Positions 49,146 to 62,400 of a stretch of DNA of 64,000 nucleotides are shown here, one piece after another. The DNA is from a bacterium. GTDB taxonomy: Bacteria > Electryoneota > Electryoneia > Electryoneales > Electryoneaceae. Within the stretch, counting starts at the first letter, position 1. The number at the start of each line of letters is the position of its first letter. A program made the position numbers and the translations under genes. The DNA is taken from positions 1-64,000 of the forward strand of contig JAHLLB010000019.1 of the NCBI GenBank assembly GCA_020444425.1. Direction: 5' to 3'. The notes under the pieces are model-generated. The model did not search any database, was not told where the DNA came from, and saw only the letters and a list, made by a program, of their open reading frames with translations.

Positions 49146-50495
49146 ATGATGAGCAGACAGTTTCCATTTCGCCAGATCCGGATGACATTCCTGGTCCTCG
49201 TGACAGGGTGGCTGGGAATGCATACCGCAAACGCACAACCCACGCCCGATCTGACGGACGTCGTCCCTTCTGACCCCGTTCTGCAAAGGTTGCAGGACGA
49301 AGTGTCCGCAAACAACCCGTCCCTGTCGAGCATGCGGGAACAACTGGCCGCGTCCCGTGCGCGCGAATCGCAGGCGGGTGCGTGGATGGATCCCAAATTG
49401 GGAATCGGCGCGATGAACCTGCCTGCAAACAGCCCGCTGGATTTGAACCAGGAACCGATGACCGGGTTGTGGATCAACGCGTCCCAGTCCATTCCGCTGA
49501 CCGGCAAGTATTCGAGCAAACGCATCGTCGCGGAAGCCATGTCCGACGCGACGCACGCGACCGTGGATCAGCGTACCGCCACGGTGACAGATGCACTGCG
49601 CAAGGCGTGGTACGATTGGGCGTATTTGCGCGCGGGAGTCGCGTCGCTGGATTCCACGATTCAGCTCGTGGATGACCTGCTCGTCGTCGCCCGCACCAAG
49701 TACGAGACCGGCAGCGGACTGCAGTCCTCATTGTTGCGTCTGCAGACCGAACGATCCCGTCTCACCAGCCAGCGAGTTGAGCTGGAGCAGAACGCCCGCA
49801 ACGCCGGGCGCACGGTAGCCGTATTGCTTGGCCGTACCCCCGACGCGGCTCCGTCCGCACCCGCTGGCCTTCCCGTCTCGTTCAGCACAATTGATCCGGC
49901 AGCGATGCAGCAGGGTGCGGAACGTTCCCCGGCGATCCAGGCGGCGGAGCAGGCCGTTCGGGCGAACGACGCCAGGGTCAACCTGGCACGTCAGCTGTGG
50001 ACGCCTGAGTTGATGCTCGGCGTCGGTTACGGCTACCGGCAGGACGCGGACAACGGCATGGACCGTGCGGACTTCATCACCGTGACCGCAGGCATTACGC
50101 TGCCCGTGTTCGGTGGCAGCAAGCAGGGCCGGGCGGTGGAAGAAGCGGTTGCCGAAAAACGATCGGCGGAATACCGCCTGCGTGAGACTCAGCTCTATGT
50201 CAGCCGGCAGATCGAGTCGCTCGTTGACGAGGACAACCGTCACGCCGAACAGATCCAGCTCTACGACCAAGGCATCCTGCCGCAGGCGTCCTCGACGCTT
50301 GCCAGTACGTTGTCAGACTATTCCGTAGGGCGAGTCGGGGTAGAAGCGCTGGTCGCGGCGGAACGTGAATTGTTGAATGCTCGCCTGCAACGCCTGATGC
50401 ACCTGCGCGACCGCGCGAAGGTGCGCTCATCGCTTGCGGCTTTGGTATACAGAACGGATGTCGAACAAACCACGACTCAGAGTGAGGAAAAGTAA
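49146..50495 (+). CDS. TolC-like outer-membrane factor of heavy-metal efflux
   Basis: The protein has 449 residues: a signal peptide (to about residue 31, ending NAQP) and two TolC/OEP-type repeats with long helical hairpins (LQDEVSANNPSLSSMREQLAASRAR, then AERSPAIQAAEQAVRANDARVNLARQLWTPEL). It forms the outer-membrane duct for the CusB-CusA pump. No lipobox cysteine is seen. The start is set downstream of the sigma-54 promoter. cusB follows after one base, so expression is coupled. Confidence 0.85.
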   Translation: MMSRQFPFRQIRMTFLVLVTGWLGMHTANAQPTPDLTDVVPSDPVLQRLQDEVSANNPSLSSMREQLAASRARESQAGAWMDPKLGIGAMNLPANSPLDLNQEPMTGLWINASQSIPLTGKYSSKRIVAEAMSDATHATVDQRTATVTDALRKAWYDWAYLRAGVASLDSTIQLVDDLLVVARTKYETGSGLQSSLLRLQTERSRLTSQRVELEQNARNAGRTVAVLLGRTPDAAPSAPAGLPVSFSTIDPAAMQQGAERSPAIQAAEQAVRANDARVNLARQLWTPELMLGVGYGYRQDADNGMDRADFITVTAGITLPVFGGSKQGRAVEEAVAEKRSAEYRLRETQLYVSRQIESLVDEDNRHAEQIQLYDQGILPQASSTLASTLSDYSVGRVGVEALVAAERELLNARLQRLMHLRDRAKVRSSLAALVYRTDVEQTTTQSEEK

Positions 50496-50496
50496 G

Positions 50497-52452
50497 ATGA
50501 AACAGCGCACAACACTTGTTATCAGCGGCGCGCTCGTCGTTTTCTCCCTGATTGCCGGCTTGGCGATCATGGGCCTGCAACCCGAGCCCGCACGTGCAGC
50601 TGAGGAGAAGGATGCCGACGCATCGCTGTATGTCTGCTCGATGCACCCGTGGGAAGCGTCCCACGATGCGGACGAATCCTGCACCATCTGCGGCATGGGG
50701 CTGAGCCAGGTCGAAGGCTACAAGGCTGGCGATCCGATGCCGGAGGAGGACGACCTCTACGTCGATCCGAACAGTCCGATGAAGGTGTCGTTGACACAGC
50801 ACGACGGCTGGATTCCGATCAAGGAATCCCCCTTCTATCAGCCGAAGAAGATGGACGACGGGGCGATGGACCACTCGGGCCATGACCATGGTGCGATGAA
50901 CCACGAAATGCCGATGCATGAGAACGTCTACGTCTGCTCGATGCATCCGTGGGAAACCGCGTTTGTCGCTGGTTCGAAGTGCGACCTCTGCGGCATGGGA
51001 TTGAGCCAGGTCAAAGGCTACAGCAAGGGCGATCCGGTACCTGGTGAGGACGAGCTGTTCGTCGATCCGGACAACCCGATGAAGGTGTCGGTGACGCAGC
51101 ACGACGGCTGGATTCCGATCACCAAATCCCCGTACTACCAGCCAAAGTCTACGGACGATTCGCAACACGAAGGTCATGGCGGCCAAGGTCATGATTCCGA
51201 TTCTGACATGGATCACTCGATGCAGACCAGATCGACCCAGGAGTCCACCGCTTCGGCGGACTCCGGAACGCTCTGGACCTGCGGCATGCACCCGGAAGTG
51301 ATCCAGGATGAACCCGGAATCTGCCCGATCTGCCAGATGGACCTGACGCCGCTCAAGCAGAGCACCGCGTCCGGCGGTGGAGCAACGGTCTCGATTGACC
51401 CGGTCACGTTGCAGAATATCGGCGTGGTGACAGTCCCGGCCGAACGGACCGATTTGTACCGCAGCATTCGCAGCAACGGAACCGTGACGGTTGCCGAAGA
51501 AAACGAGGTTCGTGTCAATGCACGAGTGAGCGGCTGGATCGAACGCCTGTATGTCGATCGGACCGGCGATCCGGTGCGCAAGGGACAGACCCTGCTTGAG
51601 ATCTACAGCCCGGAGTTGGTTGCAGCGCAGGAGGAGTATATCCTCGCGCTGAAGAACGGGGAGGCGTTGGCCGGCAGCTCAATACAGCATGTCAGCCAGG
51701 GTGGGCAGGATCTGGTTGACGCGGCGAAACGACGGCTGCAACTGTGGAACATCGCCGACAGCGAAATCGAGCGACTCGAGCGGACCCGTGAAGTGCAACG
51801 CACGCTCCCATTTAACGCCCCGGCGAGCGGAATTGTGTTGAGCAAGAATGTTGTCGAAGGTGCGTCGGTAAAGGCGGGCATGGACCTGTTCACCATCGCG
51901 AATCTCGATGAAATCTGGGTGACCGCGCAGCTCTACGAATACGAATTGCCGTGGGTGAGGGAAGGTGATCCGGTTACGGTGTCCAGCTCGTACGATCCGG
52001 GGCTGGAGCTTTCTGGACGCGTGGACTACATCTACCCGACGCTGAATGCTCAATCCCGCACCGCTGAAGCACGGATCGTGCTGGACAACCCCGGCCTGAA
52101 GTTGAAGCCCGACATGTATGTGGACGTCAGGATGCAATCGAGCCCGGTGACGGATGTCGTCGCCGTGCCGAAATCGGCCGTGATCCGCAGTGGTGAACGA
52201 GACATTGTTTTCGTCAAGGTCGGCGACGGGCAGTTCGAACCGCGTCAGGTGCATCTCGGGCTGGAAACGGATTCCCAATACGAAATCACCCACAACTTGG
52301 ACGCCGGCGAACAGGTCGTGACCAGTGCCCAGTTCCTGCTCGACAGCGAAGCGACGCTGCAGGAAGCCATTCAACGCAGGATCGCCCAGCGACGGGCGAT
52401 GGGTCAGGATGCCACCGCCGACGCCGGGGCCATGAGTGGGCATCAACACTGA
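50497..52452 (+). CDS. cusB: CusB-like membrane fusion protein with three metal-binding modules
   Basis: The protein has 651 residues with an N-terminal anchor (about 7-28). Three heavy-metal-binding domains follow: CSMHPWE...CTICGMGL, CSMHPWE...CDLCGMGL and CGMHPEV...CPICQMDL. The first two lie in a tandem duplication of about 100 residues (each continues to TQHDGWIPI and YQPK). His/Met-rich linkers (GHDHGAMNHEMPMHE, DMDHSMQ) separate them. The remainder is a normal adaptor with lipoyl and beta-barrel domains (VNARVSGWIERLYVDRTGDPVRKGQTL, APASGIVLSKNVVEGASVKAG). It links CusA to the outer-membrane factor and probably hands over copper or silver. Confidence 0.9.
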   Translation: MKQRTTLVISGALVVFSLIAGLAIMGLQPEPARAAEEKDADASLYVCSMHPWEASHDADESCTICGMGLSQVEGYKAGDPMPEEDDLYVDPNSPMKVSLTQHDGWIPIKESPFYQPKKMDDGAMDHSGHDHGAMNHEMPMHENVYVCSMHPWETAFVAGSKCDLCGMGLSQVKGYSKGDPVPGEDELFVDPDNPMKVSVTQHDGWIPITKSPYYQPKSTDDSQHEGHGGQGHDSDSDMDHSMQTRSTQESTASADSGTLWTCGMHPEVIQDEPGICPICQMDLTPLKQSTASGGGATVSIDPVTLQNIGVVTVPAERTDLYRSIRSNGTVTVAEENEVRVNARVSGWIERLYVDRTGDPVRKGQTLLEIYSPELVAAQEEYILALKNGEALAGSSIQHVSQGGQDLVDAAKRRLQLWNIADSEIERLERTREVQRTLPFNAPASGIVLSKNVVEGASVKAGMDLFTIANLDEIWVTAQLYEYELPWVREGDPVTVSSSYDPGLELSGRVDYIYPTLNAQSRTAEARIVLDNPGLKLKPDMYVDVRMQSSPVTDVVAVPKSAVIRSGERDIVFVKVGDGQFEPRQVHLGLETDSQYEITHNLDAGEQVVTSAQFLLDSEATLQEAIQRRIAQRRAMGQDATADAGAMSGHQH

Positions 52453-52613
52453 GCACATGCACCCGCGCGACCGGGGATACTTTGTCACCACAGTGTCCTC
52501 GACGTAGCCAAAGCAGAGTAGGGACACGCTGAGTTCTACCGGTGACAGTTGCAGCAGTAAATGTCTCCGGTAGAGGGCCGAGGAACGAGAGACGAAGGAC
52601 GAGAGACGTCCCC

Positions 52614-55600
52614 ATGAACCCCATTGAACGCATCATCGAAGGCAGCATCAAGCACCGCCTGCTGGTCATTCTGATCACGGTCGCCGTGATCGCGGCCGGA
52701 ATCTGGGCGATGCTGACCCTGCCTGTGGACGCAATTCCCGACCTGTCTGATGTACAGGTGATCGTGATGGCCGATTACCCGGGTCAGAGCCCGCAGGTTG
52801 TCGAGGATCAGGTCATCTATCCGCTCACCACCGCGCTGCTGAGTGTGCCGTATGTCAAGGACGTCCGTGGATACTCGTTTTTCAACTTCGGGATGGTCTA
52901 CCTGTTGTTCGAGGATGGGACTGATCTGTACTGGGCCCGTTCCCGTGTGCTCGAATACCTGAACCAGGCGGCTGACCGCCTGCCCGAGGGAGTGTCGCCA
53001 CGTCTCGGTCCCGATGCCACTGGCCTCGGCTGGGTGTATCAGTACGCGTTGAAGTCCGACAATCATTCCCTCGCAGAACTGCGCAGTCTTCAGGATTGGT
53101 ACCTGCGGTACGAGCTGCAGACCGTTCCTGGTGTTGCAGAAGTCGCGAGCATCGGTGGGTTTGTCAAACAGTACCAGGTCGTGGTCGATCCGGACAAGCT
53201 GGCCGCGCTTGGGATCACGATACAGCATGTCAAGATGCAGTTGAAGAAGTCGAATCAGGATGTCGGTGGACGCCTGGTCGAGATGTCCGAAACCGAGTAT
53301 TTCGTGCGTGGGCTCGGTTACCTCAAGGGCGACACCGAACAGGACATTGTCAACCAGATCGAGAAGATCGCGCTCGGCACCAACGCGAACGGCCACCCGA
53401 TCCTGATGAAACAGGTGGCGGATGTGCGTGTCGGGCCGGAACTCCGGCGCGGCATCGCGGAATGGAACGGTGAGGGCGAAGTCGCCGGCGGTGTGGTTGT
53501 GATGCGTTACGGCGAGAATGCACTGGCTACCATTGAACACGTAAAGGAAAAGCTGAAGTCCCTCGAAGCCGGGCTACCTGCCGGTGTCGAAATAGTCACC
53601 GCCTATGACCGCTCCGACCTGATCCACAGAGCCATTGACACGCTCAAGGGCAAACTGACCGAAGAGATGATCGTGGTTGCATTGATCACGATTTTGTTCC
53701 TGCTGCATGTTCAGAGTGCATTGGTCGCCATTTTTACTCTGCCCGCAGGTGTGCTGATCAGCTTTCTCGTAATGCGGTATATGGGCATCAATGCCAACAT
53801 CATGTCGCTCGGCGGGATCGCAATTGCGGTCGGCGTGATGGTGGACGCCGCTGTGGTGATGGTCGAGAACGCCCACAAACACATCGAACGCGACAGGGGA
53901 AAGAAACCGCACGTCCGCATCATCGCGGACGCAGCGAAAGAAGTCGGGCCAGCGCTGTTCTTCAGCCTGCTGATCATCACCGTCAGCTTCCTGCCGGTGT
54001 TCAGCCTGCAGGCGCAGGAGGGCCGGATGTTCAGCCCGCTCGCGTTCACGAAGACGTTTGCGATGGGTGCGTCCGCAATCCTCGCGATCACCATCATCCC
54101 TGTGCTGATGGTGTTCTTCGTGCGTGGAAAAATTCTACCCGAACACAAAAATCCACTCAGCCGCTTCTTCATCTGGGTGTATCGTCCGTTTATCAAGGGT
54201 GCGCTGAAGTGGCCGTTGCTGGTGATCCTGTTAGCTGTCTTGTTGCTGGGTGTGACGGTCGTCCCGTGGAACAACCTCGGCAGCGAGTTCATGCCGCCGT
54301 TGAATGAAGGTGATCTGCTCTACATGCCAACTACTCCGCCGGGCATCTCGCCGGAAAAAACCCGTGAACTGCTCCAGCAGACCGACCGGATTATCGCGTC
54401 CTTCCCCGAAGTGCAGCACGTGTTCGGCAAGGCGGGACGTGCGCTGACCGCGACCGATCCGGCACCGCTATCGATGCTGGAGACGACGATCATCCTCGAA
54501 AAGGATCGAAGCAAGTGGCGTGAAGGTGTGACCATGGACAGCCTGGTCAAGGAACTGGACGCTGCGATCCAGATTCCCGGTCTGACCAATGCCTGGACGA
54601 TGCCGATCAAGACCCGCATCGACATGCTCTCCACCGGAATCAAAACCCCGGTCGGGATCAAGATCATGGGCAGCGATCTGGACAGCCTCGCTGTTGTTGG
54701 CGAACAGGTGGAAGGCGTGGTTGCGGGCATGCCGGGGGTGACATCGGTGTACGCCGAACGTGTCACCGGCGGTCGCTATATCGACATTGACATCGACCGT
54801 GACCAGATCGCCCGCTATGGACTGACCATCAGTGACGTGCAGCAAGTCATCATGACCGCGCTCGGCGGAATGAATGTCACCTGGACCGTCGAGGGGCAGG
54901 CGCGTTACCCGGTGAATGTTCGCTATCCCCGGGAGCGCCGTGACTCCATCAGTGAGATCGAGCGGATACGTGTCGCCACTCCCACCGGCGCACAAGTGCC
55001 ATTGGTCCAACTGGCGGAGATCTCCATCCAGGACGGTCCGCCGATGATCAAGACGGAGAACGCGCGCAAGACGGTCTGGGTTTACGTTGACACCCGTGAA
55101 TCGGACATCGGCGGCTTTGTCGCGAACCTGCAGGAGGCGGTGAACGCCGAGGTGACCCTGCCCGCCGGGTATTCGCTGGTGTGGTCTGGACAATTTGAGT
55201 ACATGCAACGTGCCGCCGAACGGCTGCGTCTGATTATTCCGCTGACCTTGCTGGTGATCTTCTTCCTGCTCTACGTCCATTTCGGCAATGTGACGGAAGT
55301 GTTGATCGTGATGCTGTCGCTACCGTTCGCGATGATTGGTGGCGTCTGGCTGATGTACATCCTCGGTTTCAACATGTCGGTAGCGGTGGCAGTGGGGTAT
55401 ATCGCGCTGCTCGGGCTGGCGGCGGAAACCGGTGTCGTGATGCTCGTGTACCTCGACGAAGCGTACAAGCGCTACAAAGCCGAGGGGCGGATGAAATTCC
55501 GTTCCGAGTTGCGGTCGTCGGTGATGGAAGGCGCGGTGGACCGTGTCCGGCCCAAGCTGATGACTGTTGCGACCACGATGATCGGGTTGCTGCCGATCAT

Positions 55601-55784
55601 GTTCGGGCACGGGACCGGCTCGGAGGTGATGAAACGCATCGCCGCGCCGATGGTCGGCGGGTTGGTTTCATCCACGGTACTCACGCTGCTGATCCTGCCG
55701 GCTGTTTACTACCTGGTCAAGCGGCCCACGGTGGAGAAGGATCCGGAATCGGAACAGGAAGACGTGTCATTCGTGACAGAGTAA
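52614..55784 (+). CDS. cusA: CusA/CzcA-type heavy-metal RND efflux pump
   Basis: The protein has 1056 residues, the full RND length with 12 membrane helices. The metal-RND signatures are clear: IERIIEGSIKHRLLV start, LPVDAIPDLSDVQV, GGIAIAVGVMVDAAVVMVENAHKH in TM4, NEGDLLYMPTTPPGI, and WTMPIKTRIDMLSTGIKTPVGIK, a segment typical of the monovalent copper/silver branch. It drives proton-coupled export through CusB and the outer-membrane factor. The ATG at 52614 is the start that matches family N-termini. It ends before the terminator at 55842. Confidence 0.94.
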   Translation: MNPIERIIEGSIKHRLLVILITVAVIAAGIWAMLTLPVDAIPDLSDVQVIVMADYPGQSPQVVEDQVIYPLTTALLSVPYVKDVRGYSFFNFGMVYLLFEDGTDLYWARSRVLEYLNQAADRLPEGVSPRLGPDATGLGWVYQYALKSDNHSLAELRSLQDWYLRYELQTVPGVAEVASIGGFVKQYQVVVDPDKLAALGITIQHVKMQLKKSNQDVGGRLVEMSETEYFVRGLGYLKGDTEQDIVNQIEKIALGTNANGHPILMKQVADVRVGPELRRGIAEWNGEGEVAGGVVVMRYGENALATIEHVKEKLKSLEAGLPAGVEIVTAYDRSDLIHRAIDTLKGKLTEEMIVVALITILFLLHVQSALVAIFTLPAGVLISFLVMRYMGINANIMSLGGIAIAVGVMVDAAVVMVENAHKHIERDRGKKPHVRIIADAAKEVGPALFFSLLIITVSFLPVFSLQAQEGRMFSPLAFTKTFAMGASAILAITIIPVLMVFFVRGKILPEHKNPLSRFFIWVYRPFIKGALKWPLLVILLAVLLLGVTVVPWNNLGSEFMPPLNEGDLLYMPTTPPGISPEKTRELLQQTDRIIASFPEVQHVFGKAGRALTATDPAPLSMLETTIILEKDRSKWREGVTMDSLVKELDAAIQIPGLTNAWTMPIKTRIDMLSTGIKTPVGIKIMGSDLDSLAVVGEQVEGVVAGMPGVTSVYAERVTGGRYIDIDIDRDQIARYGLTISDVQQVIMTALGGMNVTWTVEGQARYPVNVRYPRERRDSISEIERIRVATPTGAQVPLVQLAEISIQDGPPMIKTENARKTVWVYVDTRESDIGGFVANLQEAVNAEVTLPAGYSLVWSGQFEYMQRAAERLRLIIPLTLLVIFFLLYVHFGNVTEVLIVMLSLPFAMIGGVWLMYILGFNMSVAVAVGYIALLGLAAETGVVMLVYLDEAYKRYKAEGRMKFRSELRSSVMEGAVDRVRPKLMTVATTMIGLLPIMFGHGTGSEVMKRIAAPMVGGLVSSTVLTLLILPAVYYLVKRPTVEKDPESEQEDVSFVTE

Positions 55785-55841
55785 AGACCAGGCATAGTCG
55801 CTTGTTTTTCCCGAGACACCTCCCCCTGTGTCTTGGACCTG

Positions 55842-55880
55842 CCCCTGTGACCCGCGCGCTGCGTGGTTCGCAGGGGTTTT
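55842..55880 (+). terminator. Probable terminator after cusA
   Basis: CCCCTG (55842-55847) and CAGGGG (55871-55876) pair around a GC-rich loop that can itself fold, and TTTTCTT follows. It lies 58 bp after the cusA stop and before the sensor kinase gene. Confidence 0.6.
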
Positions 55881-56025
55881 CTTGTTCTTGTCCTGCGATG
55901 GTGCCAGGGGCAAGTGCAGTGCGTCTTAAATCGGCAAACAGGAAACCGTTCCGTGTTCACGGATACAGCAGCAAACAACACTTGCCGCCTGTACTTTTCC
56001 CGAATCTGCCCCTACTTTCCTCATC

Positions 56026-57809
56026 ATGAGCCCCGCAGACCACAAAGCAACTTCGGAGATCGCGCCACGCAGCCGAATCGGTACGCGCCTGTTTCTCGTC
56101 GGCGGTGTGTTGGTGTTGCTGACCGGCCTGGTCGTGGCGCTGGTTGGTGCAACCATCGCACGGCAGAGTGTGCTGGCGGAAGCGGAACGGCGGGTGCTGG
56201 CGCTTGTGGAGCAGCGTGAAGCGCACCTGCAGGACTGGCTCGGGGCATATTTCGACACTGCGGAACGGTTGGTACTGACCCTTTACCCGGGCATGATCGA
56301 GAATAACTCGGAATATCACGACGTCCTTTTCAGCCTGCCCGGATTGATTCATTCGACATTGCTCGCCGATGATGGGAATCCTCATCCGGGCGACCCGATC
56401 GCGGGTTGGCAGCCGGATGAAACTGCGGTCAAGGCTGCGGCGTTGTCGCGGGAACCGTCCTTCGGACCCCTGCACCGGCAGGCGGACGGAACCCCGGTCT
56501 TCGATGTGGTCCTCCCCGCCCGGATCAACAGCAAGGGTGATTCCGCGCTGATTGCGTTGCGTCTGAACAGCCGCGTCGTGCTCGACCCGATTCTGACGGA
56601 TACCTCGGGGTTGGGTTCACGGGGAGAACTGTTCCTGCTCGACCGTGACATGCGGATGCTGACCCCGTCCCGGTTCCATTCCCATCCTGAACCGTTAATG
56701 CACAGAATGGACATTCCCCCGGCCCGTGCGGCGCTGGACTCGTCGTCAGGGTCGATGGAATACACCAGTTATCTCGGCGATCCGGTGGTCGGCGGGTATG
56801 TTTACATGCCTCGCCAGCGCTGGATTCTGGTTGGTGAGCTGGATGTCCGGGAGGCGCTCGCGCCGGTGAAGCGGATTTACGTACAAACCGCTATCATCCT
56901 TGGCCTGTCGCTGCTTGTGTTTGTGGTTATTACCCTGTTTCTCGCCCGTACCTGGGCGAGGCCGATTGTGCGTCTGACCCGCGCCAGCGAGCAGGTGGCG
57001 TCCGGCAATTACGATGTCACGGTTGCGCCGCCGCGTCAGCAGGACGAGCTCCACCAGCTCACCGACTCGTTCAACCGGATGACGGAGGCCCTGCTGGCCG
57101 GCCGGAAGGAGCTGGCAGTTGCACAACGACGGCTGGTGCAGCAGTCCACCATGGCTGCGATCGGGCAGTTGGCATCGTCCATCGTTCACGAGATGCGCAA
57201 CCCGTTGTCGTCGATTAAAATGAACCTGCGTCTGCTGGAACGGCAGGCCGGGTCAGATCCGCAGATCCGTGAACACTTTGATCTCGCAAACCAGGAAGCG
57301 GGCCGGCTGGAAACGATGCTCGGCGAATTGCTCGACTACAGCAAGCCCGTGCAGCCGGATCTGCAGCCTGTCAATGTGAATGAGGTTCTACAGGCGGTTG
57401 CCGGCGATCTGGCGAGCCGGTTGGAAACAGCGTCCATTGACATGCAGCTTGATCTCGCCGATCCGCCGCCTGTTGCCCATACTGATCACGAGCTTTTACG
57501 GCGCAGCATCGAAAACCTGCTGCGGAATGCGTTGGAATCCCTGCGTGATTCGGGAACGATCCGGCTGGTGTCTCGTGCTGACGACAGTGGCACGGTGCAA
57601 TTGACCGTCCAGGATAACGGAGTCGGGATGAGCGAGAGGGTACAAGAACGCTTGTTCGACCCGTTCTTCACCACTCGAGACGACGGCACGGGGCTGGGCA
57701 TGGCAAATGTGAAACGGTTCATTGACTTGCTTGATGGTCGTATTCAGATCGACAGTGTCGAGGGCGAGGGAACAACCGTCACACTCACACTTCCGGGGGA
57801 GCCTTCCTG

Positions 57810-57810
<1 letters not shown>
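56026..57810 (+). CDS. Membrane sensor histidine kinase of the copper region
   Basis: The protein has 594 residues. TM1 (about 20-46) and TM2 (about 288-310) enclose a periplasmic Cache-like domain that includes two histidine-rich spots (HSHPEPLMHRMDIPP), possible metal ligands. A HAMP segment (about 311-365) leads to the kinase core: H-box SSIVHEMRNPLSSIKMNL, N-box ENLLRNALESLRDS, DNGVGMSE and GTGLGMANVKRFI. It overlaps the NtrC-type regulator by one base, so the two form a two-component pair. I infer periplasmic copper or envelope stress as the signal. Confidence 0.88.
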
Positions 57811-59153
<1,343 letters not shown>

Positions 59154-59460
59154 GTTCGGCCGACAGCGAATCATCCTGCCCCACCCTGGCTCATCAAGTA
59201 CCATCAGTTCTCCCGCTCAGGGCCAGTTGGATTGCCGTTTGCCACAGATACGTCTGCAGAAGATTCTCAGGTTGGATGTGTGTTTGCGCCTTGCAGATCA
59301 CCCAGGGGAACCGGAGGCACGAACCCTGATGATTTTTCGACTTCTTGAGCCATTCTGCACAATCTCTGCACCCCGCCGCCTATATTCCAGCTGACCCTGA
59401 AACAATGGCATGAGTGCGTCTGCCACCTGCATCTGAAAACCAAACTGTCGGAGATGACAC
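59154..59460. other. Intergenic, no gene
   Basis: This spacer of about 300 bp separates the regulator from the secreted propeller protein. A TATATT at about 59381 could be part of a promoter, but no clear -35 partner is at the right distance. No terminator is evident. Confidence 0.4.
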
Positions 59461-62400
59461 ATGCGCTCGTTCACGCATCCCGTACCCACGTTCTTCCTTG
59501 CCTCGGCACTGCTGCTGCTGATCTGGATTGTGCCGCAACCCTCGGAACGAGCCCCCTATCTGATGACCCCGGCGCTGAAGCAGGACTTGAAAGCCGAGCT
59601 GCGTGGCCCGGTCAAGGAACCGAACGACTGGTTCATGGCGCAGCGAGTCGGCCCGGATGGCACGTTGAACATGGACGCCGTCCGCGCGGGGCGTGATCGC
59701 GCCAACGTGATGCGGCAGCAGGTTTCGCCGCTGGAGGAAACGTGGCTGTTTGAAGGTCCGACGAACATCGGCGGTCGCATCACGGCGCTCGCGGTGCACC
59801 CATCCAACCCGAGCATCGTGTACGCTGGTGGAGCAATCGGCGGCGTGTTCAAGTCCTACGACTACGGGATGAACTTCACACCGATCTTCGAGGAAGACTA
59901 CGCCCAGTCGGCCGGTGCGCTGGCGATGGACCCGAACGATCCGGACCGGATCTGGTTTGGCACCGGAGAAGCGAACGCTTCCGGCGACAGCTATCCCGGC
60001 GTCGGCATTTACCTGACCGAAGATGCCGGTGTCAGCTGGACGTACAAGGGCCTGCCGGAATCGTATCACATCGGCCGAATTGTCGTGGATCCGACCGACA
60101 GCGACCGGGTCTTTGTCGCAGTTGCGGGAAAGCTGTTCGGGACGAACACCGAGCGTGGCGTGTACCGCACGGAAAACGGCGGGGACACCTGGGAGCTGGT
60201 CCATTACATCAACGAGACGACCGGCTGCATCGACATCGAGATCAACGAACTGAACCCGGCTATCGTGTATGCGGTGATGTGGGAACGGTACCGCACGCCC
60301 TCAACGCGTGAAGTCGCGGGTGATGACAGCGGTGTTTGGCGCAGCACGGACGGCGGCGACACATGGCAGCAGTTGACCAACGGCCTCCCGAACAACGATC
60401 CGAATCTCGGCCGTGGCGCGCTCGCCATCTCGCCGGACAACCCGGACCGTCTCTATCTCTTCCATTCGGGGACACCGTATCCTGGCTCCAGCAGCACGCC
60501 GTACTACGGCAGCTGGCGCAGCGACAATGGCGGCGACACGTGGACCAGCATCGACATCGGTAACTATGACGACAACCTGTACTCGACCTTCGGCTGGTAT
60601 TTTGGCGAAAGCATTGTCGAACCGGGCAATCCGGACGTGATCTACGTCGCCGGTGTTGAAGTGATTCGCAGCTTGAACGGCGGTGCTTCCTGGTCGACGG
60701 AGTTTGACGACTCGCACGTCGACCATCACGCGTTCTACATCGATCCGAACAATCCGTCGCACGTGACGTCCGGTCACGACGGCGGGTTGAACCGTTCCAC
60801 GAATCGCGGGAGCACGTCCACCGTGTTTAACTCCCTCGGCGCGACGCAGTTCTATGCCATCTGCCATGATCCGTCGCACCCGGAGCGGCTGTACGGCGGC
60901 ACGCAGGACAATGGCACGATGCGAACGGTCAACGGCGGAACCGGTGACTGGGATCGCATTTACGGCGGGGATGGGTTCTACTGCCGTGTCGATCCGCGTG
61001 ATAATGGCTACGTATACGCGGAATGGCAAAACGGGAACATGGTTCGTTCCACCAACGGCGGATCGTCATTCTACGGCATTTCCGGCTGGTGGGGCGACCG
61101 TTGCAACTGGATGTCGCCGTACTGCTTCGACCCGTTCGATTACGACCGGCTCTATTTCGGGTCGTACCGCGTTTACCGCACAAACAACAACGGGAACGAC
61201 TGGAGCACAATTTCGGGCGATTTGACCGACGGCGACGACCCCGGTTCACTGACCTACGGCACCATCACCACCATCGACGCCAGCGCGGTGCAGCCGAACT
61301 ACATCGTGGTCGGCACGGATGACGCGAATGTCTGGGTGACACAGAACGGTGGTTCCAACTGGACCCGGATCGACAGCGCGCTGCCGGAGATGTGGGTCAG
61401 CCGTGTGGCCTTCCACCCGACGGAAGCGAACACGATCTTCTGCACCTTCTCCGGGCACCGTGTCAGCGACCCGACGCCGCATGTGTACCGCAGTGACGAC
61501 TTGGGCGCGAACTGGTATTCGGTTTCCGGCACCGGCGCCGGCGAGCTTCCGGAAGGCCCGGTCAACGATATCATCGTCGATCCGGACGATCCGAGCCGCT
61601 TCTACGTCGCCACCGACTTCGGCGTCTTCTTCAGCACCAACGAAGGCGACACCTGGGCCGCCCTCGGCCAGGGCTTGCCGATGTCCGCCGTATTCGATAT
61701 TGAGTTCATCGCCAGCGAACGCCGCCTGGTTGCCGGCACACACGGCCGCTCGATGTACAGCATCGCGCTGGGGAATCCCGCGCCGGTCACGTTGAGCGTC
61801 ACCCCGACCTCGTCAACCACGATCCCGGCCGCGGGCGGAACGCTGGTTTACACCGTTTCATTGCAGAGTTCGCTCGCGCAGAGCTACCCGGGCGTCGACT
61901 TCTGGACCAGTGTCGAACTGCAGAACGGTAACGAGGTTGGACCGCTTTTCCACCAGGTGTTCACGATGACGCCGTTCTTCAACGCGAATGTGACCGGCCT
62001 GACGCAGGATGTCCCGAGCAACGCCCCGGCCGGAACGCACGAGTTCCGAGTCCACATCGGCCTGAATGTCAACAACCCGTTGTTCACCGATAGCTTCAGC
62101 TTCACCAAGCTGAGCAACAGTGTGGATGGCGCCGGGACGGTGTCCCGCGACTGGCCCGCAGGTGGCGGCAGCTGGATCGCTGATGAGGCGGCCGATGCCG
62201 CGGTGCCGACCGGTTTTGTCATGCACGAAGCGTACCCGAACCCGTTCAACGCGATGGCCACGCTACGTGTCTCGCTGCCGGAAGCGTCCGATCTGACTGT
62301 TACTGTGGTCAACACACTCGGCCAGACGGTCGCACGGCTGGTGGATGGCTACACCTCCGCCGGGACACATGAGCTGGCGTTCGACGCGACAAACCTCGCC

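Noticed and set aside
52536-53540. Minus-strand frame opposite cusA
   Set aside because: It lies opposite a full-length RND pump and shows no family resemblance.
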